In this document: positions 13,893-22,113 of the stretch, in pieces
Layout: each line of letters starts with the position of its first letter
Numbering within the stretch: the first letter of the stretch is position 1
Source: a virus
Length of the DNA: 39,820 nt
Direction: 5' to 3' (one strand)
Virus record (IMG/VR): IMGVR_UViG_3300044703_000150
Span: 1 to 39,820 of that record
Notes under the pieces: model-generated
The model's input: the letters and a program-made list of their open reading frames with translations, nothing else
The model's database searches: none
What the model was told of the DNA's origin: nothing
Position numbers and translations under genes: made by a program

Positions 13893-15319
13893 GGCAGGTC
13901 CGCGCCGAAGTCCGGGTGCCGGGCCAGGAACAGCGACGCGGGGTCGAGGTCCCACTTCGCGGCGAACGCCTTCTCGTCCAGCCGTGCCTCGCCCAGCCGC
14001 TCACCGGTGGTCGAGCCGTTCGGCTCCAGGTGCTCGACGGCCGTGCCCCCGACCGTCACGACGTGCTTGCCGAGCGCGCGCGCCTGGGCTTCCAGGTCGG
14101 AGTCCCCGTACCACCAGCCGAATTGCTGGTCGACGTCGAGGGCGGACTCGCCGCGGAGCATGAAGCAGAACCCGGCCATGGACCGGCCCTCGGTGATCTG
14201 CGCCTGGCCGGGTTCGAGGTCGAGGCCGTGGACGTTCGGGTAGGCGAGGGCGATGTCGGGGTGCGCGCGCAACGCCCGGGCGAGCTGGCCGAGGGTGCCG
14301 GGCGGGACGCGCAGGTCGTTGTTCAGGACGGCGACGTTGCAGACCGGCGAGCGGCGGCGCGCCTCGGCGATGCCGTGCGCCCACATGGCGTGCAGGGGCC
14401 AGCCGGTGGCGTCGACGTGCTCGACGTGTCCGCCGTCGACGGCGTCCCGGTAGGAGGGTGCGGAGCCGTTGTCGTACAGCAGGACGGTCACGCCCTCGCC
14501 CGCGAGGTCGGCCAGGAGGTCGCGGGTCATGGCGTGGCGGTCGCGGCCCGGCACCACCACGTAGGTCGGGACCTCGGCCGGCGCGGGGCGCAGCGACTCG
14601 AAGAGCGCCGCGGTCGCGACGAAGGACTTCTGATGGCCAATCTCGATCGACGTGTCGACGTGGACGGGGAAGCCGAGCGAGCCCGCCCGCAGGCAGAAGG
14701 TGATGTCCTCGGAGATCACGTCGTCGTAGTCGGGGTAGAGCGTCTCGGCGAACCACGTCCACGGCTTCCGCCAGCGACCCGAGGACTCCATCGCCTCCAG
14801 GACGCTGCGATGCACCAGCAGGCAGGCCGCTCCGGTCGCCGCCACGGCCACGACGGCGTCACGCGGGTAGTCATGGTAGACGACCGTGCGCGGCGGTGTG
14901 TCGTCGTTCGTCCCGTACAGGGTCGGGGTGAGGGTCAGGACGTTGTCGTGCTCCTGCGTGACCCGGAAGCAGAGCCCGCCGACGATCGGGCGGGTCACGG
15001 GATCGGCCGATCGCAGGAGCCGGTCGAGGGTGTCGGGCGCGAAGTCCATGTCGGCGTCGATGAGCCACAGCCACGCCGCGTCCGTGGCGAGGAAGTCGCG
15101 GACGACACTGTTGCGCGCCGTCGTGATGTTGGCGCCGGACGCCATGTCGAGGGTGCCGGCGACGACCCGGCGGGCCGCGAACGAGTCGCGGACCAGCAGG
15201 TCGACCAGCGAGCGGTGGAACCGGGCCCCGACGTGGTCCGACGGGTGGAGGTAGGCGACGATGACGCTGTCGCGGCGGAACGACTGCTCCGCCCGGGCAG
15301 GCTTGCGCTGCTTGCTCAT
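13889..15319 (-). CDS. bifunctional tandem glycosyltransferase (two GT-A domains)
   Basis: The protein is 476 residues with two glycosyltransferase domains. Domain 1 (about 15-245): VIVAYLHPSDHVGARFHRSL, then WLWLIDADMDF with the DAD metal site (88-90), a GG-LCFRV strand, SEDITFCLRA (203-212) with the catalytic acidic pair, and IGHQKS (His229). Domain 2 (about 250-476): TYVVVPGRDRHAMTRDLLAD, LLYDNGSAPS, NVAVLNNDLRVPP (Asp335), GDSDLEAQARALG (406-418) and a metal-type His (VEHLEPNGSTTG, His430). It has no membrane segment. ATG 15319 has a ggggag ribosome binding site. It is the first gene after the hairpin that follows the capsid gene. Two domains could build a disaccharide on a virion protein. 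Confidence 0.85.
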   Translation of the reverse strand: MSKQRKPARAEQSFRRDSVIVAYLHPSDHVGARFHRSLVDLLVRDSFAARRVVAGTLDMASGANITTARNSVVRDFLATDAAWLWLIDADMDFAPDTLDRLLRSADPVTRPIVGGLCFRVTQEHDNVLTLTPTLYGTNDDTPPRTVVYHDYPRDAVVAVAATGAACLLVHRSVLEAMESSGRWRKPWTWFAETLYPDYDDVISEDITFCLRAGSLGFPVHVDTSIEIGHQKSFVATAALFESLRPAPAEVPTYVVVPGRDRHAMTRDLLADLAGEGVTVLLYDNGSAPSYRDAVDGGHVEHVDATGWPLHAMWAHGIAEARRRSPVCNVAVLNNDLRVPPGTLGQLARALRAHPDIALAYPNVHGLDLEPGQAQITEGRSMAGFCFMLRGESALDVDQQFGWWYGDSDLEAQARALGKHVVTVGGTAVEHLEPNGSTTGERLGEARLDEKAFAAKWDLDPASLFLARHPDFGADLP

Positions 15320-15337
15320 GTGGCTCCCCAGGTTGTG

Positions 15338-15375
15338 CGGGCGGGGGTCGCACCTGGGGGAACGACCCCCGCCCG
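15338..15375 (-). terminator. perfect 13-bp hairpin between capsid gene and cassette
   Basis: cgggcgggggtcg (15338-15350) pairs perfectly with cgacccccgcccg (15363-15375) across a 12-nt loop. It lies in the 65-bp gap after the major capsid stop and before the ribosome binding site of the tandem glycosyltransferase. No T-run follows on the minus strand. It is very stable and would either terminate part of the transcription, keeping capsid mRNA far more abundant than cassette mRNA, or protect the capsid mRNA 3' end. Confidence 0.65.
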
Positions 15376-15384
15376 GCTTGTGTG

Positions 15385-16959
15385 CTAGACGCGCAGCAGG
15401 CGGAACGCGTCGTTGACCACGACGTCCGCGCCGGTACGCCACGTCGCGTACCAGCCGACCTGGCCGGTCGGGCGCTGGTTCGGGCCCTTGACGAGCGGCT
15501 CGTAGACGAGGCTCACGCCGATCCGGTCGGCGATGAGGTACTGCTTGAAGTCGCCGAGCAGCAGGACGTCGTCGTTCGAGGCCGTCGCGGCGGACAGGCT
15601 CGACGGCATGTCCGAGGCCTGGCGGGCGTCGTAGCCGATCATCTTCGGCGGCAGGCCGCCCCCGAAGTCCACCCAGAACGTGCCCGTCAGCGGGCCCGAG
15701 CCGGTCGCGAAGAACCGCGCCTGGTTGTAGATGGCCTTGTTGGCGAGGAACGTCGCGTTGGCCCGCCAGCGCGGGGAGAGGGCGTTGTCGAGCGCGACCA
15801 CGTCCACGGCGCCGAACGCGCCGTTGGTCATCGCCGCGACGCGCGACGCCGTGACGCCCGAGATCGCGGCGATGACACCGTGCGGCTGCGTGGTGCCGTT
15901 GCCGTTGGTGAACGCCGCCGCCTCCAGGCGGTCCTTGGCGTCCGCGATCAGCATGCCGACGTCGGACTCGATGTTCGAGTCCTGGAGGAACTCGAACGAC
16001 GCCTGCAAGTACGCGTCTGCCTTGAAGCAGGTGACCGACGGCTGCGCGAACGTGGGGCTGCCGTCGGCGGCCTCCGCGGCCTCCGCGGTCCACTCCGCGG
16101 TGACGCCCGCGGACGTCACACCGTGCCAGACGTTCTGCGTCGTCTGCACGACCCGGGCGAGGCTGCGGATCGCGTTCGACGTGCCGGCGTTCGTCAGGAT
16201 GATCGTCGGGTCGAGCTCGAACGGCAGCAGGTAGCCGCCGTTCGCGGACGCGAGCGCCATCGCGGCGCGCATCGCGTCCCGCTCCTCGCCGTCGAGCATG
16301 TAGGGCTGGACGCCGCGCAGCGCCTGGCGGAAGGCCGTCCGGTAGGCCGGGCGGCCGGTCGTGAGGATGTGGATGGCGGCGCCGGCCGGGTCGTCGACCA
16401 GCTCCAGCGTCCGCGTCGCGGCCTCGCGGACCTCGTCGGGGACCCGCTTGGGCAAGTCCTCGATGGCGTCCATGGCACGCGAGACCAGCTCGGTGCGGAC
16501 CGAGTCCTGGTCGAGCATCGGGTTGGTCCGCAGGTGGTCGATGTCGTAGGTCTTGGAGCGGTCCCGGGTCTCCCCGGTGTCGTCCACGGACGAGCCCGGG
16601 GTGCGGTTGCCCGGCTTGAGGCTCGCGCTGCGGATCGACTCCATCTTCTCGGCCCGCTCGGCGAGCGGGATGCGCTCGGCCGAGAGGGTGTCCCACTCGG
16701 TGATGAGTGCCGTGGCGCGCTCGGCGTCGGTGGCCCGCGCGGTCTCGATGGCGGTCAGGTCGTCGCCGGACTTGCCCTCGATCTCGGCGGTGCGGGTCGC
16801 CTCGGTGGTCTCCAGGGTGGTCAGCTCGTCGCGGATCGCGGCGAGGCGGGTGTCGATCTGCTCCAGGCGGGTCGGGGCGCCGCCTGCGATCGGGTAGATG
16901 GGCCGGCCGTCGAGGTAGCCGATGGGCCGCTTGAAGCGGCTCAGGCGGGTCGCGTTCAT
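15385..16959 (-). CDS. major capsid protein, HK97 fold, with N-terminal delta domain
   Basis: The protein is 524 residues. Residues of about 27-130 form a long charged coiled coil (TRLEQIDTRLAAIRDELTTL onward) that matches the scaffolding delta domain normally removed by the prohead protease. The HK97 capsid core follows, with GGYLLPFELDPTIILTN, the strand-rich EWTAEAAEAADGSPTF segment, the SFEFLQDSNIESDVGMLIA helix, LEAAAFTNGNGTTQPHGV, and a C-terminus GDFKQYLIADRIGVSLVYE. At 524 residues it is long for a subunit. The start ATG 16959 overlaps the protease stop by 4 nt. It is a likely target of the glycosylation cassette encoded just downstream. Confidence 0.95.
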   Translation of the reverse strand: MNATRLSRFKRPIGYLDGRPIYPIAGGAPTRLEQIDTRLAAIRDELTTLETTEATRTAEIEGKSGDDLTAIETARATDAERATALITEWDTLSAERIPLAERAEKMESIRSASLKPGNRTPGSSVDDTGETRDRSKTYDIDHLRTNPMLDQDSVRTELVSRAMDAIEDLPKRVPDEVREAATRTLELVDDPAGAAIHILTTGRPAYRTAFRQALRGVQPYMLDGEERDAMRAAMALASANGGYLLPFELDPTIILTNAGTSNAIRSLARVVQTTQNVWHGVTSAGVTAEWTAEAAEAADGSPTFAQPSVTCFKADAYLQASFEFLQDSNIESDVGMLIADAKDRLEAAAFTNGNGTTQPHGVIAAISGVTASRVAAMTNGAFGAVDVVALDNALSPRWRANATFLANKAIYNQARFFATGSGPLTGTFWVDFGGGLPPKMIGYDARQASDMPSSLSAATASNDDVLLLGDFKQYLIADRIGVSLVYEPLVKGPNQRPTGQVGWYATWRTGADVVVNDAFRLLRV

Positions 16960-17693
16960 GAGGTGATGCCTCTCGTGCGGAGTGCGGAGTGGAGGAAGGC
17001 CCACGGGTCGCGGGCCTGCACAACCCCGTCCGAGGGCGCCCCAGCGGCGTCGGTGCGGGCGACCGGCGAGCCCTGATCGGGGGCTGCGGCCGAGAGAAGG
17101 GTCAGAAGTTCCGCGCGCTGCGTGGCGTCGAGGTCGCGGAGGCTGGAGGCCAGCTCCTCGGTGCGGACACCGAGGATTTCGGCCGTCTTGTAAACGGGAA
17201 GGATGCCGGGGCCGAACTCGCGCATCCGGACCTTCGGCCGCGTGATCGTGTCGAGCCCCCCGGCCCGGCCCCGGGCCCGGCGGGAGCCGGAGAACTCGCC
17301 GCGGAAGGACTGCCCGGTCACGTCGCCGTTCTCGATCATGGCGAGCACTTCGTCCGCGAGCGGGGTCCGGTTGTAGCGGGTGCGGGTGAACACGCCCTTG
17401 GCGTCGGCCCGGACCTCCAGCGGCTTGCCGAGCGGCGTCGCGAATTTCTCGGACGGCGTCCGGTAGATGGTCATGCCGTGGTTGAACAGGACGATGAAGC
17501 GGTCGAAGTCGTCGCGGATCGTGTCGTCGAACGACCCCGGGGCCAGCACCTCGTTGTAGTGGCCGTCGCGGTCCTGCACCTCGGCCGGGACGCCGAACAC
17601 GGCCGCGTAGGCGTCGACCGTGCGCCCGTCGCCCGTCGATGCGACGCGGCACTCCTCCAGGGCGAACGTGCGCTCGTAGAGGTCGCTCATCAC
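16956..17693 (-). CDS. HK97-type prohead protease (peptidase S78 / U35 family)
   Basis: The protein is 245 residues. The fold start VDAYAAVFGVPAEVQDRDGH (26-45), EVLAPGSFDDTI (48-59) and FNHG with catalytic His72 are clear. The nucleophile is Ser129 in GQSFRGEFSG. The enzyme trims the capsid delta domain during head maturation. About 70 C-terminal residues are less conserved and Ala-rich. The start may be GTG 17693 (GTGA overlap with portal) or the adjacent ATG 17690 (TGATG). Gene order portal-protease-capsid is standard. Confidence 0.93.
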   Translation of the reverse strand: MMSDLYERTFALEECRVASTGDGRTVDAYAAVFGVPAEVQDRDGHYNEVLAPGSFDDTIRDDFDRFIVLFNHGMTIYRTPSEKFATPLGKPLEVRADAKGVFTRTRYNRTPLADEVLAMIENGDVTGQSFRGEFSGSRRARGRAGGLDTITRPKVRMREFGPGILPVYKTAEILGVRTEELASSLRDLDATQRAELLTLLSAAAPDQGSPVARTDAAGAPSDGVVQARDPWAFLHSALRTRGITS

Positions 17694-19021
17694 GTCTCCT
17701 GGGGTACGGGGGGCTTGACCGGGGGCGGGGGCTTGACCGGCGGCTTGGACTCGTTCCCGGCTTCCGGGCTGGGGGCGCCGGGCGCCGAGTACGCCTGGGC
17801 GCCGGGGAAGAACACGTCGCCGGTCGGCGGCAGGTCGGCCAGGCCCTTGCCTGTCGCCGCGACCTTCGCCGCCGACGCGCGGTCCCCGCCCGCGCGGACC
17901 AGCTCGGAGTACGTCTGCGCCTGGGCGAGGACGATCTGCGCCCGGTCCAGCTCGGCCTCGCGCAGCGCCGGGACGTCAGAGGTGTCGAACCACAGCTCGG
18001 AGCCGTCCGGGACCGCTACGAGCGGGGAGAGCGCGGCGCACATCGAGCGCCAGAGCGCGAACGCCTTCTGATCCGCGAACGCCCGGCGGGCCTGCGCGTA
18101 GTTGCTGTACGTGGCCGCGCTCAGACCCTCCTTGAGGCCGGCGACGATGCCGGGCACGCCCGCCGCGACCGCGATCCGGTTCTCTCCGGCGGCCTGGACG
18201 GCGTCGAAGGACATCTGCTGGAACGTGTTGCCGATCACCGTGTAGTCGGCGCCGAGGTCCAGCACGAGCGTCTTGTACGCGTTCGACGGTCCGGCGTGAC
18301 GGTCGGCGATCCGCTCCTGCACCGCGTCCATCGTCGCCTGCTGGAGCTTCTGCTTGTAGACGATGAGGCTGTTCGGGGTCGCGGCGTTGTCGAAGAACGC
18401 GGCCTTGTGCGCGGTCATCGCCGTGTCGGCGTTGATCTCCCGAACCACGGGGGTCAGCCACGACATCCCGCGGTAGTTGGCCAGCGGGTCGGGGACCGGG
18501 CTCCAGTGGCACATCTCATCGACCGGGACGAACACCTCGGCCTGCGGGAACCCGGTGTCGGTGACGGTCGGCGCGTAGACGTAGCCGATGACCTCGCGGA
18601 CACCGTCAGGGTCCCCGGGGTCGACGAAGGAGACGATCGTCACCCAATCCGGCCTGAGCCGCTCCAGCCGCCCGCCGGCCTCGCGCACGTAGGCGTTGCC
18701 CGCGAGGGAGGCGTCCTGCTCCATCCTGGTGATGAGCTCGCCCGTGGTGCCGTTGGGCCACGGCTTCTCCAGCACCGCGAGGCTCGGCGTGCCGTAGAGG
18801 TGCTTGTCGGTGCGGTCGCGGTACTGGAACGTGATGCCGGAGAGGATGTCGGCGCGGACGCCGATGACGCCGAACACGATCGGGTTGCCCGCGTAGCCGT
18901 CGCGCGCGTAGGACTGGAACGAGGTCAGCATCCGCTCGGCGTTCGGCCCGCCGTAGGTGGTCACGAACGCGGCAGAGGACGCGTTCGCGGGGTTGAACCG
19001 GAGACGGTCCCAGAGCCTCAC
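17690..19021 (-). CDS. portal protein, HK97 family
   Basis: The protein is 443 residues from GTG 19021. Twelve copies of a portal form the DNA entrance of the head. Portal-type features: GNPIVFGVIGVRADILSGITF near residues 45-65, GTPSLAVLEKPWPNGTTGELI, RLERLRPDWVTIV, the NYRGMSWLTPVVREINADTAM segment, and GVPGIVAGLKEGLSAATYSNYAQARRAF (about 300-330) before a C-terminal helical clip. The end is Pro-rich and repetitive (KPPVKPPPPVKPP). The start codon overlaps the stop of the small membrane protein gene by 4 nt. Confidence 0.94.
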   Translation of the reverse strand: MRLWDRLRFNPANASSAAFVTTYGGPNAERMLTSFQSYARDGYAGNPIVFGVIGVRADILSGITFQYRDRTDKHLYGTPSLAVLEKPWPNGTTGELITRMEQDASLAGNAYVREAGGRLERLRPDWVTIVSFVDPGDPDGVREVIGYVYAPTVTDTGFPQAEVFVPVDEMCHWSPVPDPLANYRGMSWLTPVVREINADTAMTAHKAAFFDNAATPNSLIVYKQKLQQATMDAVQERIADRHAGPSNAYKTLVLDLGADYTVIGNTFQQMSFDAVQAAGENRIAVAAGVPGIVAGLKEGLSAATYSNYAQARRAFADQKAFALWRSMCAALSPLVAVPDGSELWFDTSDVPALREAELDRAQIVLAQAQTYSELVRAGGDRASAAKVAATGKGLADLPPTGDVFFPGAQAYSAPGAPSPEAGNESKPPVKPPPPVKPPVPQET

Positions 19022-19194
19022 CTACGGACCGCTGCCCGGGGCTGCTCGCCGTCGTCGGTCAGCAGCCCCCACGCGAGCAGTGCGCCGCCGAGGAGCCCCA
19101 CGGCGAAGATCGCCGGCAGGAGGACCAGCACCGCGCCGGAGGCGACGAGCAGCAGCAGGGCGCCGAGCGCCGACACGACTCCGCGGACCAGCAC
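19018..19194 (-). CDS. 58-residue two-helix membrane protein between terminase and portal
   Basis: GTG 19194 has a very good ribosome binding site (aaggag, 6 nt upstream, right after the terminase TAA). The stop overlaps the portal start (GTGA). The product has two hydrophobic helices, about 6-25 and 27-44, then a charged tail DDGEQPRAAVRR. Membrane proteins at this position are found in some actinophages, but their job is unknown; anchoring packaging to the membrane or superinfection exclusion are guesses. Confidence 0.65.
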   Translation of the reverse strand: MLVRGVVSALGALLLLVASGAVLVLLPAIFAVGLLGGALLAWGLLTDDGEQPRAAVRR

Positions 19195-19204
19195 GAAGGG
19201 CTCC

Positions 19205-20821
19205 TTACGCGAACGTGACGGACGGCTCGGCGTCGAGCGACCAGCCGTCCTCGATGGCCTGCGCGCGCGCCCGGTGGGCGAGGACGGCCGCCACAGTGGC
19301 GTCGATGTGGCCCGTGTTCTTCTTGACCAGCCGCAGGTAGTGGCCCTCGGCCGCCTCGCCCGGGCGCGGCTTCTTGCGCGACCCCTTGGTCAGCGCCGTG
19401 TCGTGGACGTGCTGGGTCAAGACCATGTCCCCGTCGTGCGTGATCTCGCCGGCCCGGAACGCGGTCAGGAACCCGTCGATCGCGGCGTCCATCCGCTGCT
19501 CGACGTTGGTCGGGAACGCGACGATCTGATCCGGCCAGCGGGCCGCCCACTCGCCGTTGACCTCGTCCTGCCACTTCCACGGGTCCGCGAACAGGTACGG
19601 GACCACGTAGGTGTCGAACGTCCGCTCCAGGACGTCGAGCACGTCGGACTTGGAGACGTACCAGTCGCCCTCGTGGTGGGCGGGCCGCTGCCAGAACCCG
19701 ACGCGGAACAGACGTGCGTCCGAGAGCCGCGACGCCCACAGGGCCGTGCCGTCCGTGCCCTTGCTCGCCCCGCCCTTGGAGCCGTCGAAGCCGAGCGCGA
19801 TGACGTCGCCGGGCTCGAGGCCGTCCTCGTCGCCGGTGCGTGCCCGCCGCTCCCACTCCAGCGGGTCGAGAAGGTCCGAGGAACCGACGACGATCCGGTT
19901 GCCGAAGAACCGCTGCGCGTCGGCGGGGTCGGTCGCCGGGTCGTGAATCTCCTGCATGATCCGGTCCGGGTCGACCCAGCCGTCCGGGTCGCGCCCGTCG
20001 CCGTGACGGATCGAGTCGCCGTAGACGTGGATGACCTCGCGGCGCAGCGCGGCGTCGTCGGCCAGCAGCTCGGACCAGGGGGTCAGCGACCCCGGCCGGT
20101 CATCGATGTAGACGCCGGGCGCCTTCGCTTCCGCGGTGCGCTGCGCGACGGAGTTCTCCGCCGGGTCGTAGGCGTTCGTGTTCTCCATCCACCGGCCGCC
20201 CATGCCGGCGGTGTTGCGGCGCATGTTCGCCGCGAGCTTGAGCCCGCCCGAGGACTGCACCCACAGGTGGGTCTCGCCGAGCGAGCCGAACGTCAGCCGC
20301 TGGCCGAGCCGCGACCGGCCCGCCGAGGTGACGGGCTCGATCTTGCCGCCGTCCGGCAGGTTGACCCGGGTCTCGCCCGGGTCGAGCCCGACAAGATCGG
20401 CCAGCGGGCCGCGGGTCAGCATCGTGAAGATCGGCCGGAAGGTGTTGTCGGTCTGATCCTCGGAGACGGCCGCGCACTGAATCCAGGGCGTCCTCCACGG
20501 CCGACCGACCGGCTCGCCGTCCGCGTCCCAGCCGGCCGGCAGCGCCGGCCCGAGACCCTCGCCGAGGATGACCGTTGCCGCGAAGGGGTCCTTGCCCCAC
20601 TTCTGCGCCCGCCGGAGCTGCGACCCGTAGTAGGCGAAGCGGCCGCTCGTCGGGTCGAGCCGGTAGAAGTTCAGGAGGAAGCGCAACTGCTCGTCGGTGA
20701 GGAAGAACGGGTCGCCGAGCCGGTCGCCGTCCGGCACGATGCACTGGCTCTCGATCCAGTCGGCCATCAGGTAGCCGAGGCTCGGGAACTCCCCAGGTTC
20801 GCTAGGACCCCGCCACGGCAT
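19205..20821 (-). CDS. terminase large subunit (ATPase and nuclease)
   Basis: The 538-residue packaging motor subunit. The N-terminal ATPase has a Walker A-like RRAQKWGKD (71-79). The C-terminal nuclease domain starts with ALGFDGSKGG (Asp346) and continues with FADPWKWQDEVNGEW, PTNVEQRMDAAIDGF, GDMVLTQHVHDTALTKGS and KKNTGHIDATVAAVLAHR, the usual acidic and histidine positions of actinophage terminases. It cuts concatemeric DNA and pumps it through the portal. The gene starts inside the end of the small subunit gene (20-nt overlap) and is followed by a small membrane protein and the portal. Confidence 0.93.
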   Translation of the reverse strand: MPWRGPSEPGEFPSLGYLMADWIESQCIVPDGDRLGDPFFLTDEQLRFLLNFYRLDPTSGRFAYYGSQLRRAQKWGKDPFAATVILGEGLGPALPAGWDADGEPVGRPWRTPWIQCAAVSEDQTDNTFRPIFTMLTRGPLADLVGLDPGETRVNLPDGGKIEPVTSAGRSRLGQRLTFGSLGETHLWVQSSGGLKLAANMRRNTAGMGGRWMENTNAYDPAENSVAQRTAEAKAPGVYIDDRPGSLTPWSELLADDAALRREVIHVYGDSIRHGDGRDPDGWVDPDRIMQEIHDPATDPADAQRFFGNRIVVGSSDLLDPLEWERRARTGDEDGLEPGDVIALGFDGSKGGASKGTDGTALWASRLSDARLFRVGFWQRPAHHEGDWYVSKSDVLDVLERTFDTYVVPYLFADPWKWQDEVNGEWAARWPDQIVAFPTNVEQRMDAAIDGFLTAFRAGEITHDGDMVLTQHVHDTALTKGSRKKPRPGEAAEGHYLRLVKKNTGHIDATVAAVLAHRARAQAIEDGWSLDAEPSVTFA

Positions 20822-21380
20822 CCGGGTCGACCGCCTTCAACCGCCGCGACCTCGCGACCGGCTTCTGCGCACGCTGCTCCGCGACCTCGTCCTCGACGAC
20901 CTCCCAGCGCAGGCGCAGCATCGCCAACGGCGAGAGACCGAGCCGGTCGGCGAGCTGCCGCGCCTCCTTGGACGCGTCGAGGTCGCCCTGCTCGCCCAGC
21001 ACCTTCCACCGGACGTACTGCGCGACCTCGCGAGTCCAGCGCAGCCGCTCCCAGGCCGTGGCCTGGGGAGTGGCCCACAGCGCCGTCCAGAGCGCAGCCT
21101 CCTGCGTCTCGCCGCCCCGGACCTTCGCCTGCAGGACGCACAGTCGCTCGCGGCATCGGGTCAGGGCCGACCGCTGGGACTTCGTCGCCTCACCGGCCTC
21201 GACGACGACGGAGAGCAGCTCGACCTCGGCGGACACGGCGTCGACCTGAGCCAACAGCGTGACGTTCGGCGGCAGGGGCCAGTCCGGCACGGGACCCGTA
21301 CGGCCCTCCGCGGGGAGTCGCGTGAAGATCGGGGCCGCGTTGCGCCGGCGGGCGTTGGGGCTCGGAGGGGGCCCGGGCAT
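20802..21380 (-). CDS. terminase small subunit
   Basis: The protein is 192 residues, helical and charged. Its position directly before the large terminase and its pattern fit a small subunit that recognises the packaging site: basic Pro-rich N-terminus, VSAEVELLSVVVEAGEATKSQRSALTRCRERLCVLQAKV, an Ala/Trp-rich middle, and LGLSPLAMLRLRWEVVEDEV followed by a basic tail. Its start has the best ribosome binding site in the region (aggaggt, 4-5 nt upstream of ATG 21380). Family assignment is partly positional. Confidence 0.75.
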   Translation of the reverse strand: MPGPPPSPNARRRNAAPIFTRLPAEGRTGPVPDWPLPPNVTLLAQVDAVSAEVELLSVVVEAGEATKSQRSALTRCRERLCVLQAKVRGGETQEAALWTALWATPQATAWERLRWTREVAQYVRWKVLGEQGDLDASKEARQLADRLGLSPLAMLRLRWEVVEDEVAEQRAQKPVARSRRLKAVDPDAVAGS

Positions 21381-21486
21381 CGCGACCTCCTACGCGCGTG
21401 CGCGCGGCCTGCGGTACCCGTACACACTGCGAGAAGCCTTCGCTGCGGGTCGGGTGGCGTGTGGGTTCCGCGATCGACCTGGGGTT

Positions 21487-21825
21487 CTACGCGGGGTGTC
21501 GTGCGCCTCTGCTCTCGTTGCAGGGGCGGCAGGCGGGCACGAGGTGGGCGTCGGTCAGTGGCCGTCCCTCGCGGCGGAGCTGGGCCAGCGGGGGGACGTG
21601 GTCTGCGGTCGTGGCCGGTGCCCCGCAGTAGGCGCAGGACGGGGCGCTGGCGAGCAGGTCGGCGCGTGCGCGCTGGTAGGCGCTGTCGTAGCCCCGCGCT
21701 GTGGTGGTGCCACGCGCCTGGTCTCGCTGCTGCTGGCGGGCCAGGCGGCAGGGGGTGCAGTAGGTGCCGTCCCTGGTCAGGCCCTGGCAGGACAGGCAGG
21801 GGGTGAGGGCGGCCGTGGCCTGGTC
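21487..21825 (-). CDS. HNH endonuclease next to terminase, no normal start codon
   Basis: The frame gives 112 residues with an unmistakable HNH signature: paired Cys CLSCQGLTRDGTYCTPC near the start, RGTTTARGYDSAYQRARADL, then CAYCGAPATTADHVPPLAQL with the His-Asn type core and LVPACRPCNESRGARH. HNH proteins beside terminase genes are known to help DNA cutting at packaging in HK97-type phages. The frame is open from 21987 but has no ATG, GTG or TTG upstream of the HNH core. It is +1 relative to the gene ending at 21824, whose stop context is ggc-tga-c. A +1 frameshift, an unusual start or a sequence error must explain it; the coordinates assume entry at that stop. Confidence 0.7.
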   Translation of the reverse strand, partial: DQATAALTPCLSCQGLTRDGTYCTPCRLARQQQRDQARGTTTARGYDSAYQRARADLLASAPSCAYCGAPATTADHVPPLAQLRREGRPLTDAHLVPACRPCNESRGARHPA

Positions 21826-22090
21826 AGCCCCTCGTGTACGCAGGCAGGGAGGTGCTGAGGTTCTCCGACGTTCGGAGGCAGACCAGCGCGCAGTCCTGCC
21901 AGCCCACGACCTGGTATATCCAGGTCCCGTTCGCGGCCAGGATGGTGACCACGTCGCCGCTGACCTTGAGGTAGTCGTGGTCGGCGGCTACGACGAGGTC
22001 AAGCGCCAGCAGCATCCGGTCAGGCGCGTGATCTACGTAGAGGTCGCCGTGCCGGAGGGAGAACACCGCGACATCGGCCTGCTGGTCCAC
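21824..22090 (-). CDS. 88-residue protein of unknown function at the head of the late operon
   Basis: The first gene after the hairpin terminator. GTG 22090 has a strong purine-rich ribosome binding site (ggagggggg). The product has alternating strands (VAVFSLRHGDLYVDH, MLLALDLVVAADHDYLKV, DVVTILAANGTWIYQVVGW) and looks like a small beta-rich domain with two Cys (DCALVCLR). No family was recognised. Its last 160 nt overlap the open HNH frame in +1, so a fusion product with the HNH domain is possible. Confidence 0.55.
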   Translation of the reverse strand: MDQQADVAVFSLRHGDLYVDHAPDRMLLALDLVVAADHDYLKVSGDVVTILAANGTWIYQVVGWQDCALVCLRTSENLSTSLPAYTRG

Positions 22091-22113
22091 TGCGACCCCC
22101 CTCCGTGAACGCC

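Noticed and set aside
13889-17023. Fusion of glycosyltransferase and capsid region in one frame
   Set aside because: The frame is open by chance across the capsid gene; a hairpin and a proper ribosome binding site mark the real start at 15319.
17639-21262. Long plus-strand open frame opposite portal and terminase
   Set aside because: Shadow of high-GC coding on the minus strand; product is low-complexity Arg/Val/Gly/Asp and crosses several clear minus-strand genes.
21381-21486. cos site next to the small terminase gene
   Set aside because: Position is right for a packaging site, but no clear inverted repeats or overhang sequence can be seen; ends are unknown.
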